In this document: positions 51,358 through 61,416 of the stretch, piece after piece
Numbering within the stretch: position 1 is the first letter of the stretch
Layout of the letters: each line of letters starts with the position of its first letter
Assembly (NCBI RefSeq): GCF_002224485.1
Contig: NZ_CP022463.1
Location: forward strand, 3,750,808 to 3,814,807
DNA length: 64,000 nucleotides
Source: Sinomonas sp. R1AF57
GTDB lineage: Bacteria > Actinomycetota > Actinomycetes > Actinomycetales > Micrococcaceae
Direction: 5' to 3'
Program-made: the position numbers and the translations under genes
Notes under the pieces: generated by a model
The model's input: only the letters and a program-made list of their open reading frames with translations
Databases searched by the model: none
Told to the model about the DNA's origin: nothing

Positions 51358-53382
51358 TCAGCCGTTGCCGTGGCCGGGGTTCTGGGTGGACTTCGGATTC
51401 GCCGGCTGCGTGCTGGTCGGCGTCGGGGTGGGCGACGGAGCCGGGGGAGGCGGAGCGGGCGGAGCCTTCGCGACCGAGAGGATCACCACGCCTCCCTGGT
51501 CCACATTCCCGTCCGGCGCCGGCGACTGGTCGGTGACCGTGCCGGGAGCCACGACTGCGTTCTCGACCTCGCGGGGATCGGCGCGGAGACCGAGGCCGGT
51601 CAGGATGGTCTGGGCGTCCGCGAGGGCATTGCCGCGCAGCTCGGGAACCGTGACCTTCCCCGTGGAGACCGTCAGCTCCACCTCGGAGCCGATGGCGACC
51701 ATCTGCCCCACCCCCGGGTTCGTGGCGATCACCGTCCCGTAGGGGGCCTTCGGGTCGTTGGCCAGCACGGAGCGGGGCTTGACCTTGAGCCCCAGCCGTT
51801 CAAGGGTCGCCCGCGCCCCGGCCTCGGTGGCCCCGATGAGGTCCTTCGGTATCTCGGCGCTCGAGGGCCCCGAGGAGACCTCGAGGGTGATCTTGCTGCC
51901 CTTCTGGAGCTGCGTTCCTGCACCGGGGATCGTGTCGATCGCCGTGCCCTTGGGCACGGTCGGGTGGTTGGGCCGCTGGATGGGCTCGAGCTCGAGACCC
52001 TGCCGCTGTAGCAGCAGCGCGGCCTCCGTCTCGCTCATGTTCTCGACGGAGGGCACGGTTACCGTGGTCACGGCCGCCGGCTGGTTCACGTACTGGTACA
52101 GCCAGAGGCCGCCCGCGCCGATGAGCAGCAGCGCGGCCAGGATCAGCACGGTGATCCAGGCGCGGCGCTTGCCGCGACCGCGCCGGGCCCGTTCCTCGTC
52201 GCGGGCGTCGTCGAACGCGATCAGTCCGGCCGCCGGGGCCGCCTGGACCTGCGGGATCTGGCCGGTGTCCCCGAGGTGTGACGACGCGGCGTGGCGTCCG
52301 GCGCCGTCCTCCGCCCCGCCGCCGTCGGCGACGTTGACCGCCTGGCTGGGGACGCCGGCGTCGTGCGCGGGATCCTCGGGGCCCGCCTCCGCCGCCGCGG
52401 CGGCACCTGCTCCGGCCGCGCCGAGGCTTGCCGCCGCCGCCGCAGCCGCCCCGCCGCCCGTGAGGGGACGAGGGGGCACGACGACGCCGGCCCGCGCGGC
52501 GCGCAGGGCACGCCGGAACGCCGCAGCGTCCTGGAAGCGTGCGTCGGGGTCCTTCTCGAGCGCCCTGTCCAGGACGCTCTGGAGGGCCGGGGTGACCTTC
52601 GGGTTGAAGTCCGAGGCGGGCGGGGGAGAGGACTGGACGTGCTGGTACGCGACCGAGACGGCGGACTCGCCCACGAACGGCGGGCGCCCCGTGAGCAGCT
52701 CATACAGGAGGCACCCGGCGGAGTACAGGTCGCTGCGGGCGTCCACGACCTCGCCGCGGGCCTGCTCCGGGGAGAGGTACTGGGCCGTGCCGACCACCGC
52801 CTGGGTCTGGGTCATGGTCGCCGCGGAGTCCGCCATGGCGCGCGCGATCCCGAAGTCCATGACCTTCACGGCGCCGGAGTCGCGGCAGACCATGACGTTC
52901 GCGGGCTTGATGTCCCGGTGCACGATCCCGGAGCGGTGGCTGTACTCGAGCGCGGACAGCACGCCGAGCATGTAGTCCACCGCCTCATCGACCGTGACGG
53001 AGTTGGCGCGGATGAGCTCGCGGAGCGTCTGCCCGCCCACGTGCTCCATCACGATGTAGGGCACCGCGACCGCGTGCGGCGTCCCCGGGTCGGGCTGCTG
53101 CTCGCCGGTGTCGTAGACCGCGACGATGGAGGCGTGGTTCAGCCCGGCCACCGCCCTGGCCTCCCGCTCGAACCGCACCCGGAACTGGGTGTCCCGCGCC
53201 ATGTCCGGCCGCAGCATCTTCACGGCCACCGTGCGGCCGAGGCGCAGGTCGCGCCCCTCGTAGACGTCCGCCATCCCGCCCCGGCCGATCAGCTCGCCGA
53301 GCTCGTAGCGGCCCGAGAGGACGAGGGGACGCGGCATGGGCTCGTCCTCTCGTTCTACGGGCGGATTGGCGGATGAGGTCAT
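51358..53382 (-). CDS. pknB: Ser/Thr kinase PknB with PASTA repeats
   Basis: A 674-residue membrane kinase. The kinase domain has glycine loop IGRGGMADVYEG, VAVKML, catalytic HRDIKPANVMV, DFGIA and LSPEQARGE. An Ala/Pro-rich juxtamembrane region follows, then one membrane helix (ITVLILAALLLIGAGGLWLY), three PASTA domains that bind muropeptides or lipid II, and a Pro/Thr/Asn tail. It controls cell-wall growth and division. ATG 53382 is 4 nt after the previous stop; ATG 53337, with AGAGGA before it, is an alternative. Confidence 0.93.
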   Translation of the reverse strand: MTSSANPPVEREDEPMPRPLVLSGRYELGELIGRGGMADVYEGRDLRLGRTVAVKMLRPDMARDTQFRVRFEREARAVAGLNHASIVAVYDTGEQQPDPGTPHAVAVPYIVMEHVGGQTLRELIRANSVTVDEAVDYMLGVLSALEYSHRSGIVHRDIKPANVMVCRDSGAVKVMDFGIARAMADSAATMTQTQAVVGTAQYLSPEQARGEVVDARSDLYSAGCLLYELLTGRPPFVGESAVSVAYQHVQSSPPPASDFNPKVTPALQSVLDRALEKDPDARFQDAAAFRRALRAARAGVVVPPRPLTGGGAAAAAAASLGAAGAGAAAAAEAGPEDPAHDAGVPSQAVNVADGGGAEDGAGRHAASSHLGDTGQIPQVQAAPAAGLIAFDDARDEERARRGRGKRRAWITVLILAALLLIGAGGLWLYQYVNQPAAVTTVTVPSVENMSETEAALLLQRQGLELEPIQRPNHPTVPKGTAIDTIPGAGTQLQKGSKITLEVSSGPSSAEIPKDLIGATEAGARATLERLGLKVKPRSVLANDPKAPYGTVIATNPGVGQMVAIGSEVELTVSTGKVTVPELRGNALADAQTILTGLGLRADPREVENAVVAPGTVTDQSPAPDGNVDQGGVVILSVAKAPPAPPPPAPSPTPTPTSTQPANPKSTQNPGHGNG

Positions 53383-53386
53383 GTGG

Positions 53387-55045
53387 TCACTGGCCGGGGA
53401 GCGCTGGAAGCGTGAGGCTCGGGGTCTGGTTCGTGGTCTGTGAGCTGTTGCCGTTGGTCCGCGTGGGGGTCGGCGTGGGGGTGGGCGTCACAGGCGGCTG
53501 GACGTTGAGGTAGGTCACGGTGACGGTCGAGCCGACCGTGACCTGCCCGCTCGGCTCGATGTTCGTGACCTGGCCCATCGTCCCGGTCTGCGAGGCCACC
53601 GGGTTGAGCGCTACACCGAGCCCGAGTGCCTCGAGCTCGGCCTTGACCTGAGTGTAGTTCCGGCCGAGGTACGCCGCGGGAACCACGTTGACCGTGGCGG
53701 GTCCCGTGGGCGTCTGCACCGGGGTCGTCCGGGTCGGCGTGGGCGTGGGGGTCGGCGTGGCGCTCGACGGCGGGGGCGTGCTCGCCGCCGTCGAGGTCGC
53801 CGGGGAGCTCGGCAGCGGGGTCGGGCTGAACAGGCCGGCGTTGGAGAGCCAGACGCCGATCAGCACGAACAGGATCAGCAGCAGGAGCCCGACCAGCGGC
53901 CACGTCAGCGCGCTGCGCTTCCGCTCGCGGCGGGCCTCCTCATGGGGTGCCACGTCCTCGTCGTCGTCCACCGAGGCGTACAGCGGCCGCGCGGGCGCCT
54001 CCGAGGCCGAGTAGCCCTCGTCGTCGCCGACCACGGGGAGCGCCGACGTCGGCGGGGTGCCGTGCGCGGCTGCGGCGGCACCGGCTGCGGCGGCCAGGCC
54101 TGCACCGCCGACGACGGCGGTCGGGGCCGTCTGCTGCTGGGTCCTGCCCGTGGCGGGAGTCGTGATCGCGGCCGTCGAGTCGTCGTGCTGGACCATGGCG
54201 GGGACCGCCGCGTGCGCCGCGGCGATGTCCCCGCGGCGGATTGCCTCCGCCGCCTCGGCGAGCTTGATCGCGTTCGCCGGGCGGCTGCGCGGGTCCTTGG
54301 CGAGCATGGACATGAGCAGCGCCCGCACGGGGGCGGGAAGCTGCTCGGGAAGCGGCGGCGGGGCGTCGTTGACCTGGGCGAGTGCGATCGCGATCTGGCT
54401 CTCGCCGGAGAACGGGCGGTGGCCCGTGAGGCACTCGTACCCGATGACTCCGAGCGAGTAGATGTCGCTCGAGCCGGTGGCCTGCTGGCCGGTGGCCTGC
54501 TCCGGGGCGAGGTACTGGGCGGTCCCCATGACCTGCCCGGTCTGCGTCAGGGGCACCTGGTCGGCGAGGCGGGCGATCCCGAAGTCGGTGACCTTGACCT
54601 TGTGGTCCGGTGTGATGAGCAGGTTGCCGGGCTTCACGTCGCGGTGCACGAGGCCCTGCCCGTGCGCGACGGCGAGGGCGCGCGCAGTCTGCGCCATGAT
54701 GTTGAGGGTGCGGTCCGGGGAGAGCACGCGCTCCCGCTCGAGGATCGACGAGAGCGGCTCGCCCGGCACGAGCTCCATCACGAGGTAGGCCGAGCCCTCG
54801 GCCTCACCGTAGTCGAAGACGTTGGCGATCCCGGGGTGGTTCAGGAGCGCGGTGTGGCGGGCCTCGGCGCGGAACCGCTCGAGGAAGCCCGGGTCGCCCG
54901 CGTACTCCTCCTTGAGGATCTTGATGGCGACGATCCGGCCCAGCACCTGGTCACGCGCCCTCCAGACCTCGCCCATGCCGCCGATGGCGATCCGGCTCTG
55001 CAGGTGGTACCTGCCGCCCAAGGTGATGCCCGACGTCGGTCTCAC
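53387..55045 (-). CDS. pknA: Ser/Thr kinase PknA-like with one PASTA domain
   Basis: A 552-residue kinase: [38 protein letters not shown] and LAPEQATG. A membrane helix follows near residue 375 ([21 protein letters not shown]), then a Thr-Pro repeat linker and one PASTA domain ([20 protein letters not shown]). Mycobacterial PknA lacks a PASTA domain, so this version is longer. It overlaps pbpA by 4 nt in the conserved pstP-rodA-pbpA-pknA-pknB order. Confidence 0.9.
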   Translation of the reverse strand: MRPTSGITLGGRYHLQSRIAIGGMGEVWRARDQVLGRIVAIKILKEEYAGDPGFLERFRAEARHTALLNHPGIANVFDYGEAEGSAYLVMELVPGEPLSSILERERVLSPDRTLNIMAQTARALAVAHGQGLVHRDVKPGNLLITPDHKVKVTDFGIARLADQVPLTQTGQVMGTAQYLAPEQATGQQATGSSDIYSLGVIGYECLTGHRPFSGESQIAIALAQVNDAPPPLPEQLPAPVRALLMSMLAKDPRSRPANAIKLAEAAEAIRRGDIAAAHAAVPAMVQHDDSTAAITTPATGRTQQQTAPTAVVGGAGLAAAAGAAAAAHGTPPTSALPVVGDDEGYSASEAPARPLYASVDDDEDVAPHEEARRERKRSALTWPLVGLLLLILFVLIGVWLSNAGLFSPTPLPSSPATSTAASTPPPSSATPTPTPTPTRTTPVQTPTGPATVNVVPAAYLGRNYTQVKAELEALGLGVALNPVASQTGTMGQVTNIEPSGQVTVGSTVTVTYLNVQPPVTPTPTPTPTRTNGNSSQTTNQTPSLTLPALPGQ

Positions 55046-56505
55046 TTCTTCAACACCGCCTCAAAGATCTTGCTAGCTGTGGGACTGGTCAACGAGGCTC
55101 CCGTCTTGACGTCGACGCCTTCCATGACGACGGTCACCTGAACCTGGGGGTTGTCCGCCGGGGCGAACCCGGTGAACCAGGAGTTGTTGAGGCCGGAGGA
55201 GCCGAGCTCCGCGGTGCCGGTCTTGCCGGCCACCTTGACGCCGGGGACTGCCGCGCGGTTCGCGATGCCCTGGGACACAACGTTGGTCATCCACTCCGTG
55301 ATCTGCCGGGCGATCTCCGGCGAGGTCGACGTGCGGAGCACCTCGGGCTTGGGCTCCGAGACGACCCGGAGGTCCGGGGCGGTGATGCTCTTGACGAGCG
55401 AGGGCTTCATCTGGACCCCGCCGTTGGCGATCGCGCTGGTCATGAGGGCGATCTGCAGCGGCGAGGCCTTCACGTCGAACTGGCCGATCGCGGACTGGGC
55501 GAGCTGGGCCTGGTTGAGGTTCTGCGGCCAGACGCCCGGGGAGTAGTCGAGGTGCAGCTGGTCGCCCGCGTCCTGGCCGAAGCCGAAGGCCGCCGCCTGC
55601 TTGCCGATCGCGTCCTGCCCCAGATCCAGGGCGATCGAGGCGAACGGGGTGTTGCAGGACTGCTCGAGCGCGAACGAGAAGTTCGCCTCGGTGCGCGTGT
55701 AGCAGTTGCCTCCCGCGTAGTTCGGAAGCTTGGCGCTCGTGCCCGGCAGGGTCATCTCGGCGGGGTTGGGCAGGACGGAGTCCTTCGTGTACTTGCCCGA
55801 GGCCAGGGCCGCCGCGGTGTCGACGAGCTTGAACACCGAGCCCGGGGCCAGGAGCGCGCCCGTCGGCCCGCTCACGCCCTGGTTGAGGTTGATGCCGGGG
55901 AGCGCCTGGATCTGCGCCATGGCCGCCTGGGCGGCCGCCTGGTCGTGGGTGGCGACCTTGTTCGGGTCGTAGCTCGGCTTGGACACCATGGCGATGATGG
56001 CGCCCGTCTTGGGGTTGGTCACGACGATCGAGCCGCGCTGCCCGTCGGGGATCAGGTCGTAGGCGAGCTTCTGGACCACCGGGTCGATGGTGAGCTCGAC
56101 CGTCGCCCCCTTGGGCTGCTGGCCGAGGAAGAGCTGCCGCACGCGGTCCATGAGGAGCTGGTCCGACTGGCCCGTGAGGGTCGAGTTCATCGAGTTCTCG
56201 AGGCCGGTGGAGCCGAACACGTTGGAGTAGTAGCCCGTGAGCCCGGCGTACAGCTCGGGGGACCCCGGATAGGTGCGCTGGTACTGGCACGTGTCGGAGC
56301 CGCTGGCGACGGACTGGGCGATGGGCTGTCCGGCGACGAGGATCGCGCCGCGCTCCTGGCAGAAGGTCGCCAGGATGGCGCGGTTGTTCCACGCGTTCTT
56401 GTTCAGCTCGTCCGCGCCGATGACCTGGACGTAGCTGATGGAGCCGAGGATGAGGGCGAAGAGCGCCGCGACGGCGATCCAGGCGTTGCGGATGGCCTGG
56501 TTCAT
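55042..56505 (-). CDS. pbpA: Peptidoglycan D,D-transpeptidase PbpA
   Basis: A 487-residue class B penicillin-binding protein. It has one N-terminal membrane helix ([21 protein letters not shown]), a dimerisation region, and the transpeptidase domain with S-x-x-K in APGSVFKL, S-x-N as SCN in LEQSCNTPF, and K-T-G in GKTGTAEL. It crosslinks peptidoglycan as partner of the RodA-like glycosyltransferase encoded just upstream in the transcript; the two genes overlap by 4 nt. Confidence 0.93.
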   Translation of the reverse strand: MNQAIRNAWIAVAALFALILGSISYVQVIGADELNKNAWNNRAILATFCQERGAILVAGQPIAQSVASGSDTCQYQRTYPGSPELYAGLTGYYSNVFGSTGLENSMNSTLTGQSDQLLMDRVRQLFLGQQPKGATVELTIDPVVQKLAYDLIPDGQRGSIVVTNPKTGAIIAMVSKPSYDPNKVATHDQAAAQAAMAQIQALPGINLNQGVSGPTGALLAPGSVFKLVDTAAALASGKYTKDSVLPNPAEMTLPGTSAKLPNYAGGNCYTRTEANFSFALEQSCNTPFASIALDLGQDAIGKQAAAFGFGQDAGDQLHLDYSPGVWPQNLNQAQLAQSAIGQFDVKASPLQIALMTSAIANGGVQMKPSLVKSITAPDLRVVSEPKPEVLRTSTSPEIARQITEWMTNVVSQGIANRAAVPGVKVAGKTGTAELGSSGLNNSWFTGFAPADNPQVQVTVVMEGVDVKTGASLTSPTASKIFEAVLKK

Positions 56506-57965
56506 CGGATCCTCACCGCCTCGGTCTGGGTGTCGTCATGAGTGCTTGTCCTGCGGCGACGGGGTGGCATCACCCGGTCGGTCAGGTCGGCCAGCCGCGA
56601 TCTGGGGGCAGGCCCCGCGGCGTCGTTCGGGTCGAGCGGGGTCATGTCCACGGGGCGGCGCGCCGCGTTGGAGATCACGAGGAGGAGCGCCACGATGATC
56701 CAGTTCGCCAGGAGCGACGAGCCGCCCGCGGCGAGGAACGGCGTCGTGAGTCCGGTGAGGGGGATGAGCCGGGTGACGCCGCCGATCACGACGAAGCACT
56801 GCAGCGCGATACCGGCGGAGAGGCCGGCGGCGAGGAGCTTGCCGAACGAGTCGCGGGCGCCGAGCGCGGCGCGGAAGCCGCGCGTGATGAGCAGCGCGTA
56901 GCACATGATGATCGCGAACAGGCCCACGAGGCCGAGCTCCTCGCCGAAGGAGGCGATGATCATGTCCGAGTGCGGGAAGGGCACGAGGTCCGGCCGCCCC
57001 TCGCCGAGGCCGGTGCCGAGGAGGCCGCCGTTCGCCATGCCGAACAGGCCCTGGATGACCTGGTAGCTGCTGCCGTAGGTGCGGCCGTAGACCTCGGGGG
57101 AGAAGGCATTGAGCCAGCCGTCGATGCGCAGGCGGATGTGCGGCAGGAGGACGCTGGCGGCCATCGCGCCGCCGAACATGAGCAGCACGCCGAGGAGCGC
57201 CCAGCTGGCACGGCTCGTGGCGATGTAGATCATCGAGATGAAGATGCCGAAGAAGAGGATCGACATGCCGAGGTCGTGCTGGAAGATGAGGATGCCGATG
57301 GCCCCCAGCCAGGTGACCACCATCGGCCCGAGGTCCCTGAAACGGGGCAGCTGGAGCCGGCCGATGCGGCGCCCCGCGAGCAGGATGAGGTCCCGGTTCG
57401 TGGAGAGGTAGCCCGCGAAGAAGATCGCGATGGTGATCTTGGCGACCTCTCCGGGCTGGAACGAGGCCGAGCCGAAGCGGATCCACACCTGGGCGCCGTT
57501 GACCTCGCCGGCGCTGATCCCGGGAACGAGCGGCAGGAGCAGCAGGACCGCGCTCAGGATGAGCGAGATGTAGGTGTAGCGACGCAGGTACCGGTGGTCG
57601 CGCAGGAACCAGATCACGGCGACCGCGAGGACCATGCCGATGATCGTCCAGCGCGCCTGGGCGTTGCCGTAGTCCGTCTCCGGGGTGTCGAGGCGGTGGA
57701 TCATCGCGAGGCCGAGTCCGTTGAGCGTCACGACCAGCGGAAGGATGATCGGATCGGCATACTTCGCGCGGAACCGGAGGACTGTATGAACCGCGAGGGA
57801 TGCACCGGCGAGGAGGGCCGACTGGAGCCAGAAGTCCCGGTCCAGGGCCGTGCCCTCCTTGACCCCGGTCATCGCGCTCGCCCCGATGCCCACAGCCAGG
57901 GCGAGGATCAGGAGCACAAGTTCTGCGTTGCGCCGTGGCTTCTGCACGGTGTCGACGCCGCTCAT
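56502..57965 (-). CDS. rodA: FtsW/RodA/SpoVE-family peptidoglycan polymerase
   Basis: A 487-residue SEDS protein with about 12 membrane helices. Conserved parts are GSASFQPGEVAKITIAIFFAGYL, FQHDLGMSILFFGIF, the Asp-containing FPHSDMIIASFGEELGLVG and the C-terminal LTTPFLAAGGSSLLANW. It polymerises lipid II into glycan strands for cell elongation with PbpA. The ATG at 57965 overlaps the pstP stop by 4 nt. Confidence 0.93.
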   Translation of the reverse strand: MSGVDTVQKPRRNAELVLLILALAVGIGASAMTGVKEGTALDRDFWLQSALLAGASLAVHTVLRFRAKYADPIILPLVVTLNGLGLAMIHRLDTPETDYGNAQARWTIIGMVLAVAVIWFLRDHRYLRRYTYISLILSAVLLLLPLVPGISAGEVNGAQVWIRFGSASFQPGEVAKITIAIFFAGYLSTNRDLILLAGRRIGRLQLPRFRDLGPMVVTWLGAIGILIFQHDLGMSILFFGIFISMIYIATSRASWALLGVLLMFGGAMAASVLLPHIRLRIDGWLNAFSPEVYGRTYGSSYQVIQGLFGMANGGLLGTGLGEGRPDLVPFPHSDMIIASFGEELGLVGLFAIIMCYALLITRGFRAALGARDSFGKLLAAGLSAGIALQCFVVIGGVTRLIPLTGLTTPFLAAGGSSLLANWIIVALLLVISNAARRPVDMTPLDPNDAAGPAPRSRLADLTDRVMPPRRRRTSTHDDTQTEAVRIR

Positions 57966-59788
57966 CGGGTGCCTCCCAGGCAGGGGTCGGGGGTCGGGCT
58001 GGTGCTGGGCGAGCCCGAGGCGCTCGCACTCGGCGTGGCGCTCGCGCTCGGTGCCGCGCTCGGGGCGGCTGCGGCGGCGGACGACGACGGCGGCGCACTG
58101 CCGCTCGGCGTGGCCGTCGGGCTCGCGGTCGCCCCCGAGCCGGGCAGGCAGCCCTGGGGGTCGGTCTGGATGTTGCGCACAATCTCCTCGGCGCCCTCGA
58201 GCCCGTCGGCGGGAACCCCGGAGCGCAGGCGCTGCTGGGTGAACGGGCTCAGCGAATCGAGCGGGATGTTCGTGACCGTGTGGACGTGCGAGAGGGGAAT
58301 CGGTCCCAGCTGCTGGGAGACCCCGTTGTAGATCGCCACACGGTTGTCGAAGGCGCCCACGTAGTAGCGCGTCTGGGTCCAGGCGTAGCCGAACCAGAGG
58401 CCCACCACCACGGCGAGGGCGGCCAGGATTCCCAGGCCCAGCCGGAACCAGCGCCGGGCGGGCCGGTCGGAGGATGTGGACTCCTCGTCCTCCGCCTCCG
58501 CCTCGGCTTCCGCCTCCGGGCTCCGGTGCATGAGGATCGCCGCCGCGCGGCGCGCCGCCGTCCGGCTCGCGACCGAGGGCAGCGACCCGGTCTCCGCAGC
58601 GGAGGCCGCGGCGCCGACGAGTTCGTGGGGGCGGCTCTCGAGCTCGCGTCGCAGGACCTCGGCGGAGAGGTGCGCGCCGAGGTTGGGGTCGGTGGCGGGC
58701 TCTTCGCGCCGGTCCTCGTCGCCTACGGCGGCCGGGGTGCCGGGCCCTTCCTCCGACGGCGCCTCCGCCGCGGGGGACGCTGCCCCCGCTGGCCGCGCCC
58801 CGTCGGACGCCTTCGCAGGCTGCTTCTCGGAATCCTTGGACGCCGGGGACGCCGTCGGGGCGGCGGGTGCCGCCCCCTTGCCGGCGGCGCCAGCCTTGGG
58901 AGCGGTCCCGGAGGCCTGTGCCTTGCCCGCGGCACCGGCAGGGGCGGCGGCGGAGGGGGCGGCGGCGGAGGTCACGGGCGTGCGTGCGGCCGCCGCTGCG
59001 GTGAGCGGCGCGGCAGCCGGGGGAGCGGCGGGAGCCGGCAGCGCGTCGTCGTCCTCGGTGGCCTCGACGTCGGCGACGATCACCGTGACGTTGTCCGGTG
59101 CGCCGGCAGCGAGGGTCAGCTCGATGAGCCGGTCCGCGCATTCGGCGCGGTCGTCGTACTCGCGCAGCGTGCGCTCCACGAGGGGCAGCGGCACATAGTT
59201 GAGGCCGTCGGAGCACAGGAGCCAGCGCTCGCCCTCGACCGCGGGGAAGGTCGAGAGGTCCAGCTCCGGGCTCGCGTCGACGTCACCCAGGACCCGCATG
59301 AGCACGTTCTTGTGCGGGTGGGTCTCGGCCTCCTCAGGACGCAGGCGTCCTTCGTTGATGAGGCGCTGGACGAAGGTGTGGTCCACCGAGACCTGCTCGA
59401 GGTCGTTCCCGCGCAGCCGGTACGCGCGGGAGTCGCCGATGTGGGCGAACGCAAAGCTGTCGCCAGAGAGGAGGATCGCCGTGACGGTGGTGCCCATCCC
59501 GGCCAGGAGCGGGTTGGCGCTCACGAGCTCGGACAGCAGGGAGTTGGCTGTCTGGATCTCGTCGGCGAGCTGGGTCGCCGCCTCGCCGGGCGCGTAGTCG
59601 CCGTGGTCGAGGTGGATGAGGTCCAGAACGGTCGAGGCGCTCGCCACGTCCCCGCCCGCATGCCCGCCCATGCCGTCGGCGACGACGGCGAGGTGACGGC
59701 CCGCATACGCGGAGTCGTCATTCTTCGAGCGGAGCCGGCCCACGTCGGAGCGGGCGGCGTAGCGGAGGACCAGACGGGCGTCAGCCAA
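57962..59788 (-). CDS. pstP: PP2C-type Ser/Thr phosphatase PstP
   Basis: A 608-residue protein phosphatase that reverses PknA/PknB phosphorylation. The N-terminal catalytic domain has RSKNDDSAY, VVADGMGGHAGGDVAS, GMGTTVTAILL, HIGDSRAYRL and GAPDNVTVIVADV. A very long Ala/Pro-rich insert of about 190 residues comes before one membrane helix (LGLGILAALAVVVGLWFGY) and an extracellular domain with a Ser/Ala-rich tail. This insert makes it longer than the roughly 510-residue mycobacterial PstP. Confidence 0.92.
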   Translation of the reverse strand: MADARLVLRYAARSDVGRLRSKNDDSAYAGRHLAVVADGMGGHAGGDVASASTVLDLIHLDHGDYAPGEAATQLADEIQTANSLLSELVSANPLLAGMGTTVTAILLSGDSFAFAHIGDSRAYRLRGNDLEQVSVDHTFVQRLINEGRLRPEEAETHPHKNVLMRVLGDVDASPELDLSTFPAVEGERWLLCSDGLNYVPLPLVERTLREYDDRAECADRLIELTLAAGAPDNVTVIVADVEATEDDDALPAPAAPPAAAPLTAAAAARTPVTSAAAPSAAAPAGAAGKAQASGTAPKAGAAGKGAAPAAPTASPASKDSEKQPAKASDGARPAGAASPAAEAPSEEGPGTPAAVGDEDRREEPATDPNLGAHLSAEVLRRELESRPHELVGAAASAAETGSLPSVASRTAARRAAAILMHRSPEAEAEAEAEDEESTSSDRPARRWFRLGLGILAALAVVVGLWFGYAWTQTRYYVGAFDNRVAIYNGVSQQLGPIPLSHVHTVTNIPLDSLSPFTQQRLRSGVPADGLEGAEEIVRNIQTDPQGCLPGSGATASPTATPSGSAPPSSSAAAAAPSAAPSASATPSASASGSPSTSPTPDPCLGGTR

Positions 59789-59790
59789 GA

Positions 59791-60264
59791 TCAGGGCCTC
59801 AGCTCGATCACGGTCTTGCCGATGCGGATCGGCACACCGAGCTCGACCGGCTGGGCACGGGTGAGCTGCTGGTCGGCGAGGTAGGTGCCGTTGGTCGACC
59901 CGAGGTCCTCGATGAACCAGCGGCTGCCCTGCGGGAAGAGGCGCGCGTGCCGGCCGGAGGCATAGTCGTCCTCGAGGACCAGCGTGGCCTCCTGGGCGCG
60001 CCCGAGCAGGATGGGGCTCTCGGCCAGCGGGACGCTCGTGCCCGCGAGGGGACCCTCGACGACGACCAGGCGGTGGGCCTGCTGCCTCGCCGGGGGCTCG
60101 GCGAGCTCCGGGTTGCGGCGGACCTGCCGCGCGGTGGGGGCCCCCGTCTTGTTGCGCCGACCCACGGCCAGGTCGCGGCGCATGGCGCCGACGACGCTGA
60201 AGACCATGAGCCAGAGCAGCAGAAGGAAGCCCAACCGCAGAGCGGTGAGCGTCAGCTCATTCAC
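59791..60264 (-). CDS. fhaB: FHA-domain protein FhaB (FipA)
   Basis: A 157-residue protein with an N-terminal membrane helix (ALRLGFLLLLWLMVFSVVGAM) and a C-terminal FHA domain with the phosphothreonine-binding pattern ILLGRAQEATL, SGRHARLF and DLGSTNGTYL. It docks phosphorylated partners in cell division. The GTG at 60264 overlaps the fhaA stop (GTGA) and has GGGGAGGAAA upstream. Confidence 0.92.
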   Translation of the reverse strand: MNELTLTALRLGFLLLLWLMVFSVVGAMRRDLAVGRRNKTGAPTARQVRRNPELAEPPARQQAHRLVVVEGPLAGTSVPLAESPILLGRAQEATLVLEDDYASGRHARLFPQGSRWFIEDLGSTNGTYLADQQLTRAQPVELGVPIRIGKTVIELRP

Positions 60265-60983
60265 GCGTTTCCTCCCCGGGGTGCCGGAAGCAGGCGGAAG
60301 ACGATCTTGGTGCGGCCGATGCTGATCGTGGACCCGTCGCGGAGCTCCGCGCTGCCGGAGACGCGCTGGCCGTTGACGTAGCTGCCGTTGGTCGATCCGA
60401 GGTCCACCGCGTAGGCGGTGCCGGACTCCGTGCGGATCTCGATGTGGCGGCGCGAGACCCCGGTGTCGTCGACGACGATGTCCGCCTCGGACGAGCGCCC
60501 GAGCACGACCGAGTCGGCGTTGAGCGAGTACCGCTGGCCGTCGATCTCGAGGACGGGGCTCAGCTGCACGGGCTGCCGGCTCGGCGCGGCCGGGATGTTG
60601 GGGCGCGGGGCGCCCTTCTCGGTGCGGGAGACGACCTCGAACTCGCCGCCCTTGAGGGACGCGTCGTGTCGGAACGTGAAGCGCACCGGTCCCTGGAGCG
60701 TGTACCCCTGGGAGCGCGCGTGCTTGACCGCGACGTCGCACAGCTCCTCGGCGAGGGGCTGGCCCCAGCCGCGGGCCCGTTCGAAGTCGGTGTCCGAGAG
60801 GTGCGCCTCGAAGACGTTGGGCGCCAGCGTGCGGCCCTGGTCGATCGCGAAGGCCTGGTGGTCCATCTCGCGGCGCAGCCGGCTCGCGATCTCGACCGGC
60901 TGGACCTGGCCCTTGGAGCCGGTGGAGAAGACGCCGTGAACGGCTTTCTCGATGCCGCGCTCAAGCCTGTCGAGCAGTCCCAT
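60261..60983 (-). CDS. fhaA: FHA-domain protein FhaA
   Basis: A 240-residue protein. The N-terminal DUF3662 domain (MGLLDRLERGIEKAVHG) is followed by a Pro-rich link and a C-terminal FHA domain (SVVLGRSSEADIVV, VSRRHIEI, DLGSTNGSYVNGQ). FhaA binds phosphorylated proteins at the pole and septum, for example MviN in mycobacteria. It is shorter than the mycobacterial FhaA (about 527 residues), because the Gln/Pro-rich linker is almost missing. It is the first gene of the operon running to pknB. Confidence 0.92.
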   Translation of the reverse strand: MGLLDRLERGIEKAVHGVFSTGSKGQVQPVEIASRLRREMDHQAFAIDQGRTLAPNVFEAHLSDTDFERARGWGQPLAEELCDVAVKHARSQGYTLQGPVRFTFRHDASLKGGEFEVVSRTEKGAPRPNIPAAPSRQPVQLSPVLEIDGQRYSLNADSVVLGRSSEADIVVDDTGVSRRHIEIRTESGTAYAVDLGSTNGSYVNGQRVSGSAELRDGSTISIGRTKIVFRLLPAPRGGNA

Positions 60984-61244
60984 GGCCCCTCCTCTCCGGG
61001 GTAGACGATCATGCCGGTGGGTGCATCGCACTGCATCCGGAAGGTCGGTCCGCCCGGGCACAGTCCTGTGACGATACTACTGGGCGCCTCTGGGTCCGAC
61101 CTGAACGGCCAGGTAGCGTCCCCGTAACGATGCAGCCCGCCCATCCTCTCCCGCCCGGCAGGCGATTTCGCAATCGCCGCAGCGCTCCGCTATGCTGGTT
61201 CTCGCTGCTTTCACGGGTTCGGAGACGGGCTCGGGGAGTGCCAC

Positions 61245-61327
61245 GCGCGAGTGGCGGAACGGCAGACGCGCTGGCTTCAGGTGCCAGTGTCCGAAAGGGC
61301 GTGCGGGTTCAAATCCCGCCTCGCGCA
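61245..61327 (+). tRNA. tRNA-Leu (anticodon CAG)
   Basis: Acceptor arm GCGCGAG (61245-61251) pairs with CTCGCGC (61320-61326). The anticodon stem is CTGGC/GCCAG (61271-61275 and 61283-61287) around loop TTCAGGT, with anticodon CAG at 61278-61280. A long variable arm follows, as in class II tRNAs, and then GGTTCAAATCC of the T arm. CCA is not encoded. It reads codon CUG, the main Leu codon in this genome. A -10-like TATGCT lies at 61191. Confidence 0.92.
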
Positions 61328-61332
61328 CAGCA

Positions 61333-61363
61333 GAAGGGCCCCGGTCGATGACCGGGGCCCTTC
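61333..61363 (+). terminator. Terminator of tRNA-Leu
   Basis: GAAGGGCCCCGGT (61333-61345) and its exact complement (61351-61363) form a 13-bp stem with a 5-nt loop, 5 nt after the tRNA; a short TTT follows. Confidence 0.75.
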
Positions 61364-61416
61364 GCGTTTCCCCAGAAGTCCGCCACCCGCGAGGCTCCAT
61401 GCCACCTACGCTCCCC

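Noticed and set aside
53700-53770. Tandem repeats in pknA that could be taken for a mobile or minisatellite element
   Set aside because: They encode the usual Thr-Pro linker between the membrane helix and the PASTA domain and are in frame.
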